From NCBI RefSeq assembly GCF_019930585.1, contig NZ_CP082839.1, positions 1,798,001 through 1,862,000 on the forward strand: a stretch of 64,000 bases of DNA, in the 5' to 3' direction. The notes under the pieces are model-generated. The model was not told where the DNA came from, ran no database searches, and saw only the letters and a list, made by a program, of their open reading frames with translations. Position 1 is the stretch's first letter. Every line of letters begins with the position of its first letter. The translations under genes were made by a program, and so were the position numbers. Below, in pieces: positions 56,920-64,000 of the stretch. This stretch comes from Sphingomonas nostoxanthinifaciens. Its GTDB lineage: Bacteria > Pseudomonadota > Alphaproteobacteria > Sphingomonadales > Sphingomonadaceae.

Positions 56920-58347
56920 TCAGGCGAGCTGATCGGACAAACGCGCCAAACTCTCCTCGCGGCCGAGAAGAGCCAGCACATCGAAGATGCCCGGCGAGGT
57001 CGTCCGTCCGGTGAGCGCGGCGCGCAGTGGCTGCGCGACCTTGCCCAGGCCGATCGAATGCTCCTCCGCCACCTGACGGACGGCGGCCTCGAGCGCCTCC
57101 GCGCTCCACTCGCCGATGTCGTCCAGCACGTCCCGGGCACGCGCCAGAAGCTGGCGCGCGGAATCGTCTAGCAGCTTCGCCGCGCCCTCGTCCATGTCGA
57201 TCGGGCGGGTGCGAAACAGGAAGCCCAAGCCATCGGCTAACTCATTGATTGTCTTGGCTCTTACTTTCGCGACCGGCATGGCGCGGCGCAGCAGATCGAC
57301 GGCGTTCGAGTCGTCCGAAACGCCGAGCCGTGCGCCGATCAGGCCGGCCAGTCGGGCATCGTCCGCCTCGCGCAGATAGTGACCATTCAAATTCTCGAGC
57401 TTCTTGATGTCGAAGCGCGACGGCGAGCGGCCGACATCGGCGAGATCGAACCACTCGATCGCCTGCTCGCGGCCGATGATCTCGGCATCGCCATGGCCCC
57501 AGCCGAGCCGCAGCAGATAATTGTCGACCGCCTCAGGCAGGAAGCCAAGCTCGTCGCGATAGGCATCGACGCCGAGCGCGCCGTGGCGCTTCGACAGTTT
57601 CGCTCCATCGGCGCCGTGGATCAGCGGGATGTGCGCGTAGGTCGGCTCGGGCCAGCCCATCGCGCGGATGATGCCGAGCTGGCGGAAGGCGTTGTTGAGA
57701 TGATCGTCGCCGCGGATGACGTGGGTGACGCCCATGTCGTGATCGTCCACCACGACCGCGAGCATGTAGGTGGGCGTGCCGTCCGAGCGCAGCAGCACCA
57801 TGTCGTCCAATTCGACATTCTGGACGGTGACCGATCCCTGCACCTGATCGACGATGGTCGTCGCGCCCTCGCGCTCGGCGCGCAGGCGGACGACGAAGGG
57901 CTCCCCCTCCTGCTCCGGGCCGGGCACGCGGTCACGCCAGCGGCCATCATAGCGGAGCGGCAGGCCCTTGGCCTTCTGCTCGGCGCGCATCGCCTCCAGT
58001 TCCGCCGCCGTCGCATAGCAGCGATAAGCGTGGCCGCTGGCCACCATCTGTTGTGCGACCTCGGCATGGCGCGCGGCGCGGGCAAACTGGAAGACGACCT
58101 CGCCGTCCCAATCCAACTCCAGCCACTTCAGCCCGTCGATGATCGCCTCGATCGCCGGCTGGGTCGAGCGCGCGCGATCGGTATCCTCGATCCGCAGCAG
58201 ATAGCGGCCGCCATGGTGGCGCGCGTAGAGCCAGTTGAACAACGCGGTGCGCGCGCCGCCGATGTGAAGAAAACCGGTCGGCGAGGGCGCGAAGCGGGTG
58301 ACGACCTCGCGGGGGGCAGTGCTGCCCGTGGTGGTGCTTGCGCCCAC
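56920..58347 (-). CDS. gltX: Glutamate--tRNA ligase
   Basis: 475 residues of the class I synthetases. The HIGH-type motif is HIGG (residues 28-31) in [20 protein letters not shown], and the KMSKS-type motif is KLSKR (250-254). [12 protein letters not shown] follows the first motif. The C-terminal anticodon-binding helical domain is complete. It charges tRNA-Glu, and in many alphaproteobacteria also tRNA-Gln, with glutamate. It is divergent from comEC by 27 bases. Confidence 0.97.
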   Translation of the reverse strand: MGASTTTGSTAPREVVTRFAPSPTGFLHIGGARTALFNWLYARHHGGRYLLRIEDTDRARSTQPAIEAIIDGLKWLELDWDGEVVFQFARAARHAEVAQQMVASGHAYRCYATAAELEAMRAEQKAKGLPLRYDGRWRDRVPGPEQEGEPFVVRLRAEREGATTIVDQVQGSVTVQNVELDDMVLLRSDGTPTYMLAVVVDDHDMGVTHVIRGDDHLNNAFRQLGIIRAMGWPEPTYAHIPLIHGADGAKLSKRHGALGVDAYRDELGFLPEAVDNYLLRLGWGHGDAEIIGREQAIEWFDLADVGRSPSRFDIKKLENLNGHYLREADDARLAGLIGARLGVSDDSNAVDLLRRAMPVAKVRAKTINELADGLGFLFRTRPIDMDEGAAKLLDDSARQLLARARDVLDDIGEWSAEALEAAVRQVAEEHSIGLGKVAQPLRAALTGRTTSPGIFDVLALLGREESLARLSDQLA

Positions 58348-58374
58348 GGCGCCTCTCTCCCAAGCTGAGACCTG

Positions 58375-60612
58375 ATGGCCGTAACGGTGATGCGCGCCCC
58401 TAGCACAAAGGTCCGGGGCCGCAAGCCGGCCGCCGGCGGTTGGCGCGTGGGCGCCACGATCGAGCGCTGGCTGGAGGCGGAGCGCGACCAGCTCGGCCTG
58501 TGGCTGCCGGTCGGGCTGGGCGCGGGCATCACCGCATGGTTCGGCCTGCCCGACGAGCGGTCGTGGCTGTGGTTCGTGGGCGTGGCGGCGGCGACCGCGC
58601 TGCTCGCATGGGCTGTTGGACGAGGGGGGCGGCTGGGCCGCGCCATCGCGATCTTCCTGATCGCAGCGTCGCTCGGCTGCCTGCTCGCCTGGGCGCGCAG
58701 TACCGAGGTTGCTTCGCCGCGCCTCGACCGCCCGATGGTCACGACGATTTCAGGGCGTATCGTCGAGGTCGATCCGCTGCCGGCGCGCGGCAAGGTGCGG
58801 CTGGTGGTCGATCCGGACGCCATGCCGGGCCTGCCGCCGCGCGTGCGGATCAACGTCGATCAGGACGGTACGCCCAATGGCCTCGCGCCCGGCGCACGCA
58901 TCGCCGCGCGCGTGCGGCTGGAGCCGCCGGCCGGTCCGATCCTGCCCGGCGCCTATGATTTCGCGCGGGTCGCGTGGTTCCAGCGGCTTGGCGCCACCGG
59001 CAAGACGCTCGGGCCGGTCACCGTGACCGCACCCGCGCGGGCCGAGGGCGGCCCGATGCGCTGGCTCGATCGGCAGCGGCTGCGGCTCACCGATCATATC
59101 CAGCAGCAATTGCGCGGCAGCACGGGCGGCGTCGCGGCGGCGTTCGTGACGGGCGACGTCGGCGCGATCGCGGACGAGGATAATGAGGCATTCCGCCGCT
59201 CGGGGCTCGCGCATCTGCTTTCGATCAGCGGTCTGCACGTGACGGCGGTGATCGCGGCGACGATGCTGCTCACCTTGCGATCGCTGGCGCTGTGGCCGTG
59301 GCTGGCATTGCGCGCGCCATTGCCGCTGATCGCAGCGGCCGCGGGCGCCGCTGCTGGGATCGGCTACACTTTGCTCTCGGGCGCGCAGGTGCCGACGGTG
59401 CGATCGTGCGTCGCGGCGCTGCTGGTGCTGGGCGGCATCGCGCTGGGGCGCGAGGCGCTGACGCTGCGGCTGGTCGCGACTGGCGCATTGGTCGTGCTGC
59501 TGATCCGGCCGGAGGCTTTGGTCGGCCCCAGCTTCCAGCTGAGTTTCGCCGCGGTCACCGCGATCGTCGCCTTCCACGAGCATCCCGCGATCCGCGCCGC
59601 CGCGCTGAAGCGCGAGGAAAGCTGGCCGCGTCGCCTGCTGCGCGAGTTCGTGGTGCTGCTGGTGACCGGATTGCTGGTCGAGGCGGCGCTCGCGCCGATC
59701 GCGGCGTGGCACTTCCATCGTGCCGGCTTCTATGGTGCGCTCGCCAACATCGTCGCGATTCCGCTTTCGACCTTCGTCATCATGCCGGCCGAGGCGGCGG
59801 CTTTGCTGTTCGATATGATCGGGCTCGGATCACCATTCTGGTGGCTCGCGGGACAGGCGCTCCATCTGCTGCTGTGGATCGCGCGGACGGTCGCGGCGCT
59901 GCCGGGGGCGGTCGCGGCGCTGCCGGGCATGCCGAACGGTGCCTTCGCGCTGATGGCGGCGGGCGGCCTCTGGCTCGCATTGTGGCGCACGCATGTGCGG
60001 CGGCTGGGGGCGCTACCAATCATACTGGGGGCGGCCTGGGCCATCGCGACGCCCGCGCCCGATCTGTTGGTGACCGGCGATGGCCGGCACCTCGCGGTCC
60101 GCACGCCCGACGGCGCGCTCCACCTGCTGCGGCCGCGCGCCGGCGATTATGTGCGGGGTCAGCTATCCGAAGCGTCGGGGGTGCAGGCGGAGGCGCTCGA
60201 TCTCGACGCGCTGCCGGGCGCGCGCTGCAACGACGACATGTGCGCCGCGATCGTGCCCGGCGGTGGCAGGCGTTGGCACCTGCTCGCCAGCCGCAGCGCC
60301 TATGCGGTCGACTGGGTCGCGCTCACGCGTGCGTGCGGCTGGGCGGATATCGTCGTCAGCGACCGGCGGCTGCCACGCGCCTGCACGCCCCGCTGGCTCA
60401 AGCTCGATCGGGCGGCGCTGGCGCGCACCGGCGGCGTGGCATTGTGGCTCCGTTCGGGAACGCTGCGCGCCGTGCGTGGAGACGATCGCCACCCGTGGCA
60501 ACCGCCTTCGCACTTGCGACACACGCGTCAGCCTCTACATGCGGATGCTACTGGCGGCTCGATTGCCGCTGCATCCTTCCGGGCGAGCCGCCCCAAGATC
60601 GAGACCCGATGA
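58375..60612 (+). CDS. comEC: ComEC/Rec2 family DNA uptake membrane protein
   Basis: 745 residues. The N-terminal DUF4131 region has two membrane helices and a soluble beta domain (residues 125-215). The competence domain then has [20 protein letters not shown], the family signature, [25 protein letters not shown], and about eight more helices. The C-terminal 170 residues are soluble and lack an obvious metallo-beta-lactamase HxHxDH motif, as in other alphaproteobacterial members. The protein would form the inner-membrane DNA channel if competence machinery is present elsewhere. Its stop overlaps the rnj start (ATGA). Confidence 0.92.
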   Translation: MAVTVMRAPSTKVRGRKPAAGGWRVGATIERWLEAERDQLGLWLPVGLGAGITAWFGLPDERSWLWFVGVAAATALLAWAVGRGGRLGRAIAIFLIAASLGCLLAWARSTEVASPRLDRPMVTTISGRIVEVDPLPARGKVRLVVDPDAMPGLPPRVRINVDQDGTPNGLAPGARIAARVRLEPPAGPILPGAYDFARVAWFQRLGATGKTLGPVTVTAPARAEGGPMRWLDRQRLRLTDHIQQQLRGSTGGVAAAFVTGDVGAIADEDNEAFRRSGLAHLLSISGLHVTAVIAATMLLTLRSLALWPWLALRAPLPLIAAAAGAAAGIGYTLLSGAQVPTVRSCVAALLVLGGIALGREALTLRLVATGALVVLLIRPEALVGPSFQLSFAAVTAIVAFHEHPAIRAAALKREESWPRRLLREFVVLLVTGLLVEAALAPIAAWHFHRAGFYGALANIVAIPLSTFVIMPAEAAALLFDMIGLGSPFWWLAGQALHLLLWIARTVAALPGAVAALPGMPNGAFALMAAGGLWLALWRTHVRRLGALPIILGAAWAIATPAPDLLVTGDGRHLAVRTPDGALHLLRPRAGDYVRGQLSEASGVQAEALDLDALPGARCNDDMCAAIVPGGGRRWHLLASRSAYAVDWVALTRACGWADIVVSDRRLPRACTPRWLKLDRAALARTGGVALWLRSGTLRAVRGDDRHPWQPPSHLRHTRQPLHADATGGSIAAASFRASRPKIETR

Positions 60613-62252
60613 CCACACCCGGCAACGAACTGCTTTTCCTGGCCCTTGGTGGGTCGGGGGAGATCGGAATGAACGTCAACCTCTACGGCACCCAGGGCAA
60701 ATGGGTGATGGTGGACCTGGGCATGACGTTCGGCGATCCGGGCTATCCGGGCATCGACCTCGTATTGCCGGATCTCGACTTCATCGAGCGTCACGCCAAG
60801 GATCTGGTCGGCATCGTGCTGACCCACGGGCACGAGGATCATATCGGCGCCATCCCGTATCTCGCGGGCGATCTGGGCGTGCCGCTCTACGCGACGCCGT
60901 TCACCGCCGGCCTTATCAAGGGCAAGCTGGAGGAAGAGGGGATCACCGATCAGGTCGAGTTGATCGTGGTCGAGCGCGAGGCATCATTCAAGGTCGGGCC
61001 GTTCGGCTTCACCTATGTGCCACTCGCCCATTCGATTCCCGAGGGCAACGGCCTGCTGATCGATACGCCTTACGGTCGCATCTTCCACACCGGTGACTGG
61101 AAGCTGGACGAGCAGCCGCTGCTCGGCGTGCCTGCGACGAGCGAGGATCTGACCGCGATCGGCGACAAGGGCGTGCTGGCGCTCGTCTGCGATTCCACCA
61201 ACGTGTTCAACGATGCCGCCTCGGGCTCCGAAGCGGACGTGCGCGAGGGGTTGGATCAGGTCATCCGCGCCGCCAAGGGCCGCGTCGTCGTCACCACCTT
61301 CGCCTCCAATGCCGCACGGCTGCAGACCTTGGGCGAGGTCGCGCGCGACACCGGCCGCCAATTGTGCGTCGCGGGCCGCTCGCTCGACCGCATCATCCGC
61401 GTCGCCAAGAGCGTCGGCTACCTGACCGATTTCCCGAGCGTCATCGATTTCGACGCGGCGATGCGGCTGCCCCCGCGCGACGTGATGATCGTCGCCACCG
61501 GCGGGCAGGGCGAGAGCCGCGCCGCGCTCGCCCGCATCGCGTTCGACAGCCACCAGATCAAGCTCTCGGAGGGCGACACGGTCGTCTTCTCGTCCAAGCA
61601 GATTCCCGGCAACGAGATGGCGATCGGTCGCATCCAGAATGCGCTGGCGACCAAAGGCGTCATCATGATCACCGATCGCCAGGCGCACGTCCACGTCTCC
61701 GGCCATCCCGGTCGCCCCGAGCTGGCGGCGATGTACAAGTGGATTCGCCCCGAGATCATCCTGCCGGTCCATGGCGAGATGCGCCACATGGCCGAGCAGG
61801 CGCGCTTCGCGCTGGCGCAGGGCGTACCGCGCGGGATCGTGCAGACCAATGGCGATCTCATCCGCCTGGCTCCCAACGGCCCGGTCAAGCTGGGCGAAGA
61901 GCAGAGCGGGCGGCTGATCCTCGACGGCGACGTGATCCTGCCGGCCGACGGCTCGACCATCAATGAGCGCCGGCGGATTTCCGCTTACGGCGTCATCACG
62001 GTCGCGGTGGCGCTCGACGAGCGCGGCCGGCTGCGCGGCGAGCCGGCGATCGCGATGCAGGGCATCCCGGTCGAGGAGGATCGCGACGACTTCATCGAGG
62101 AAGCACGCGATGCCGCGGTCGAGGCGCTCGGCGGCAAGCGTGGCCGCGACGACAAGGCCCTGCGCGAGGCGGTGCGCCTTGCCGTCCGGCGCCGCGCCGT
62201 CGCGTGGACCGGCAAGAAGCCGGTCGTCGACGTCTCGCTGATCCGGATCTGA
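60609..62252 (+). CDS. rnj: Ribonuclease J
   Basis: 547 residues. It has dual endo- and 5'-3' exoribonuclease activity in RNA processing. The metallo-beta-lactamase motif is HGHEDH (His73, His75, Asp77, His78), and the beta-CASP domain has CDSTNVF, TTFASNAARLQTLGEVA and HVSGHPGRPELAAMYKWIRPEIILPVHGE. The C-terminal domain of about 100 residues is present. The ATG at 60609 overlaps the comEC stop, so the two are translationally coupled. Longer upstream in-frame extensions lie inside comEC. Confidence 0.96.
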   Translation: MTTPGNELLFLALGGSGEIGMNVNLYGTQGKWVMVDLGMTFGDPGYPGIDLVLPDLDFIERHAKDLVGIVLTHGHEDHIGAIPYLAGDLGVPLYATPFTAGLIKGKLEEEGITDQVELIVVEREASFKVGPFGFTYVPLAHSIPEGNGLLIDTPYGRIFHTGDWKLDEQPLLGVPATSEDLTAIGDKGVLALVCDSTNVFNDAASGSEADVREGLDQVIRAAKGRVVVTTFASNAARLQTLGEVARDTGRQLCVAGRSLDRIIRVAKSVGYLTDFPSVIDFDAAMRLPPRDVMIVATGGQGESRAALARIAFDSHQIKLSEGDTVVFSSKQIPGNEMAIGRIQNALATKGVIMITDRQAHVHVSGHPGRPELAAMYKWIRPEIILPVHGEMRHMAEQARFALAQGVPRGIVQTNGDLIRLAPNGPVKLGEEQSGRLILDGDVILPADGSTINERRRISAYGVITVAVALDERGRLRGEPAIAMQGIPVEEDRDDFIEEARDAAVEALGGKRGRDDKALREAVRLAVRRRAVAWTGKKPVVDVSLIRI

Positions 62253-62271
62253 CGGGCAGGGAAGGCCAAGG

Positions 62272-62559
62272 ATGCGGCCGGCCTCGATCAGCGCGATCTT
62301 CATGCTGTTCTGGGCGATGAGCTTCTTCCTCGTCCTCCCCTTCCGCCTGCAGCCGCGCCGCCACGATCGGGATCGCCCGATAGCCGGCCAGGCCGAGAGC
62401 GCGCCGCCGCATTTCAGCTTCGGCCGCACGGCATTCTGGACGACGATCGTGGCGCTCGGGCTGTTCGGCCTGTTCTACGCCAACTACGTCAACGGCTGGA
62501 TCATGCCCGACATGCTGAACCTCGTCCCCGATCGCCTGATCGAGGGAAATGGGGCTTAA
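62272..62559 (+). CDS. DUF1467 family membrane protein
   Basis: 95 residues with two membrane helices: SAIFMLFWAMSFFLVLPFRL near the N-terminus and FWTTIVALGLFGLFYANYVNGW later. The loop is polar and basic. This two-helix family of unknown function often lies beside ribonuclease J or proS in alphaproteobacteria. It follows rnj by 19 bases with GGGCAGGGAAGG upstream and is probably in the same transcript. It converges with the bestrophin gene. Confidence 0.85.
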   Translation: MRPASISAIFMLFWAMSFFLVLPFRLQPRRHDRDRPIAGQAESAPPHFSFGRTAFWTTIVALGLFGLFYANYVNGWIMPDMLNLVPDRLIEGNGA

Positions 62560-62571
62560 GCGTCACCGGGA

Positions 62572-63462
62572 TCACCACAGCACGCCGTCGATTGGCCGCA
62601 GCGGCGGCGGCGCATCGTCCCCGATCGACTGCAGCAGGTCGATCTCGATCGTGCGGCACATCGCCTCCAGCGGTACGTCGTGCACCGTATCCGAAAAGGG
62701 ATCGACCAGATCGTCGCCGATCGACAGGCCGGCGAGGAACATGAATCCTGCGACCGACGATCCGATCGGCGTCGCCCATTCCAGCGTCTGCACCAGTCCG
62801 ATCGGCAGCAGCAGGCAGAAGAGCCGCGTGAAGAAGGCGGGCAGACTGCGATATTGTGCCGGCAGCGGCGTGTTCTTCAGCCGCTCCATCCCGCCCTGCG
62901 CATTGGCGATATCGACCAGCACGCGTTCGATCTGCGCCTGCTGAATGCTGTCGATCAGCCCGTCGGCGCGTGCATCGCCGATCAGTCTGCCGGTGCCGTC
63001 GAGCAGCCCGTTTGCCGGATTGGTGCGTGCCAGCGGCGCCACAGCCGCATCGGCGCCGATCAGCCGCTCGATATCGGGTGCCGGATCGTGCCGGCGGAGC
63101 TGGTGGCGCAGCGAATGGACGTAGGCGATCTGGCGCAGGACCACGATCCGCCGGATCGCCAGCGCGGAGGGATGGTCGTCAGGCAGGAATGCGCCGACCG
63201 CGCGCGCCAGGCTGCGCGACGCGTTGATCATCGCCCCCCACAAGGTCCGCCCCTCCCACCAGCGCTGATAGGCCGAGTTGGTGCGGAAGCCGAGGAAGGC
63301 GGCCAGCACCGTGCCGAACAGGGTGAGCGGCAGTGCGGGCGCCGCGAACGGCGAGAAATAACAGAAGAGCGTCACCGCCACGTCCCACACGAACAGCATG
63401 GCGAGCAGGCGCCAGGCCGTGTGGAGCGTCTGGCGGACGCGCGGTTCGCGGCCGACGATCAT
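62572..63462 (-). CDS. Bestrophin-like ion channel family protein
   Basis: 296 residues, the usual length of bacterial bestrophin homologues (UPF0187). Membrane helices near residues 17-40 and 45-60 surround LTLFGTVLAAFLGFRTNSAYQRWWEGRTLWGAMINASRSLARA, the conserved channel-forming segment. FTRLFCLLLPIGLVQTLEWATPIGSSVAGFMFLAG forms the second helix pair. DDLVDPFSDTVHDVPLEAMCRTIEIDLLQ is the family C-terminal motif. It probably forms a pentameric anion or cation channel in the inner membrane. Its start overlaps the stop of the small upstream gene. Confidence 0.93.
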   Translation of the reverse strand: MIVGREPRVRQTLHTAWRLLAMLFVWDVAVTLFCYFSPFAAPALPLTLFGTVLAAFLGFRTNSAYQRWWEGRTLWGAMINASRSLARAVGAFLPDDHPSALAIRRIVVLRQIAYVHSLRHQLRRHDPAPDIERLIGADAAVAPLARTNPANGLLDGTGRLIGDARADGLIDSIQQAQIERVLVDIANAQGGMERLKNTPLPAQYRSLPAFFTRLFCLLLPIGLVQTLEWATPIGSSVAGFMFLAGLSIGDDLVDPFSDTVHDVPLEAMCRTIEIDLLQSIGDDAPPPLRPIDGVLW

Positions 63463-63683
63463 TCGGGCGCGCTCGCGACGCGGCCGAGCACGGCGTGGCG
63501 CAGGCCGAGCAAGGCCGCGATCGACGCGACCTTGATCGTGTCGGCCTGCAGCGCCGGGCCGGCATAGGTCAGCGCATAGGCGACCGCGCCGAGCGCCAGC
63601 ATGCCCAGCATGATGAACGGCAGGGCCTCGATGTCCCGCCAGCTCAGCGGTGCGGGGTGGGGATGCATGACGTCGTCATACAT
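63459..63683 (-). CDS. Small two-helix membrane protein coupled to the bestrophin gene
   Basis: 74 residues, not a named family. Two hydrophobic segments, ALPFIMLGMLALGAVAYALTY and QADTIKVASIAALLGLRHAVL, suggest a small inner-membrane protein with a basic C-terminus. The ATG at 63683 has GGAG upstream. The stop overlaps the bestrophin start (ATGA), which implies translational coupling and perhaps a joint function as an accessory subunit. Frames extending upstream to 63989 are not supported. Confidence 0.65.
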   Translation of the reverse strand: MYDDVMHPHPAPLSWRDIEALPFIMLGMLALGAVAYALTYAGPALQADTIKVASIAALLGLRHAVLGRVASAPE

Positions 63684-63918
63684 GAAATGCGCTCCATCGT
63701 CGTTGGCGTGCTGCAAGCGTGGGTGCGGTGCAGCACGACCGCAACCGTCGGAATTGGCACGGCAATCTTTCCTCACCCCGATGTTGCTGGGCCCGACCGC
63801 GGCCATGTCCGTTCCGCAAGATGTTGTTGCCGTGGATGCCGATCGTGGCCGAACGCCTGCGGGCGGTGCAATCGTCGACGCCCGGCGTCCGGCGCGTCGC
63901 GGCTTCTTGACCCTCTTC
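63684..63918. other. Right-end intergenic region, no gene recognised
   Basis: Together with the following structured segment, the last 317 bases hold no convincing coding sequence: the frames that stay open have no recognisable protein and no ribosome binding site. The left part presumably holds the promoter of the small membrane protein and bestrophin genes. A gene on the plus strand that continues beyond base 64000 cannot be excluded. Confidence 0.4.
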
Positions 63919-63998
63919 GGCACCACGACTAATTGCCTGCCCAGCATCAAGAGTCGGGCCGACGTCCGACACCAACCTGCTCCTGGCAAGGTGGTGCC
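63919..63998. other. Segment with nested complementary arms, possible structured RNA or recombination site
   Basis: GGCACCAC at 63919-63926 is the exact complement of GTGGTGCC at 63991-63998. Inside these, TTGCC pairs with GGCAA, and GTCGG with CCGAC around the centre. The nested order gives a folded element of about 80 bases on either strand. I cannot match it to a known RNA class, and the window ends two bases later, so its full extent is unknown. Confidence 0.3.
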
Positions 63999-64000
63999 TC

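Noticed and set aside
59292..60608. Upstream extension of the RNase J reading frame
   Set aside because: It lies within comEC and lacks homology; the ATG at 60609 matches the family N-terminus.
63719..63910. 63-codon plus-strand frame at the right end
   Set aside because: No ribosome binding site and no recognisable protein features.

Overview
The window reads as chromosomal DNA of an alphaproteobacterium of the order Sphingomonadales, most likely Sphingomonas or a close relative. The evidence is high GC throughout, a CckA phosphorelay kinase, a GTTC-N7-GTTC SOS box at recA, a mannonate dehydratase whose catalytic positions match the Novosphingobium ManD enzyme at an offset of one residue, Caulobacter-type xylose oxidation enzymes, and several small alphaproteobacterial families (DUF2794, DUF1467, DUF3072). 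Genus-level placement is inference from remembered families, not from a search.

Bases 1 to about 23.8 kb form a locus for glucuronoarabinoxylan and uronic acid use. A minus-strand operon (7509 down past base 1) encodes a GH3 glycosidase, D-mannonate dehydratase, a hexuronate-type MFS permease, a fructuronate reductase type dehydrogenase and a GH35-like beta-galactosidase cut by the window edge. A GH67 alpha-glucuronidase is divergent from it. A second tight minus-strand operon (21860 down to 12063) encodes XylX, D-xylose dehydrogenase, xylonolactonase, a sugar porter, a GH43 enzyme, xylulokinase, xylose isomerase and a second GH43 enzyme. KDG kinase is divergent from xylX, and a KDPG/KDPGal aldolase follows it. 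Both xylose routes (isomerase and oxidative Weimberg) are therefore represented, and the glucuronate route from fructuronate to pyruvate plus glyceraldehyde-3-phosphate is complete. Uronate isomerase, xylonate dehydratase, the final semialdehyde dehydrogenase, a TonB-dependent receptor and the controlling regulator are not in the window. The two divergent promoter regions share a LacI/GalR-like palindrome centred on AGCGCT.

An islet of visibly lower GC (about 9.9 to 12.06 kb) lies inside this locus. It carries four small, poorly known genes, one of them an exported protein that looks like an NTF2-fold immunity family member.

From 23.8 kb to the end the content is mostly housekeeping: cytochrome c, greB, a soluble lytic transglycosylase, dapA, smpB, cckA, a lone receiver protein, recA, a methyltransferase, alaS, cysE, a flavin reductase, a bacteriophytochrome kinase with a convergent heme oxygenase, kup, ferredoxin-NADP reductase, nudC, mutY, a DciA-like gene, two DsbA-like thiol oxidoreductases, smc, an M20 peptidase, an orphan Ser/Thr/Ala-rich protein behind a CtrA-like box, gltA, gltX, comEC, rnj and a bestrophin. 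Three intergenic inverted-repeat elements of the GTCATCCC type occur at 23.03, 32.44 and 54.76 kb. I found no rRNA, tRNA, CRISPR array, transposase or prophage gene.
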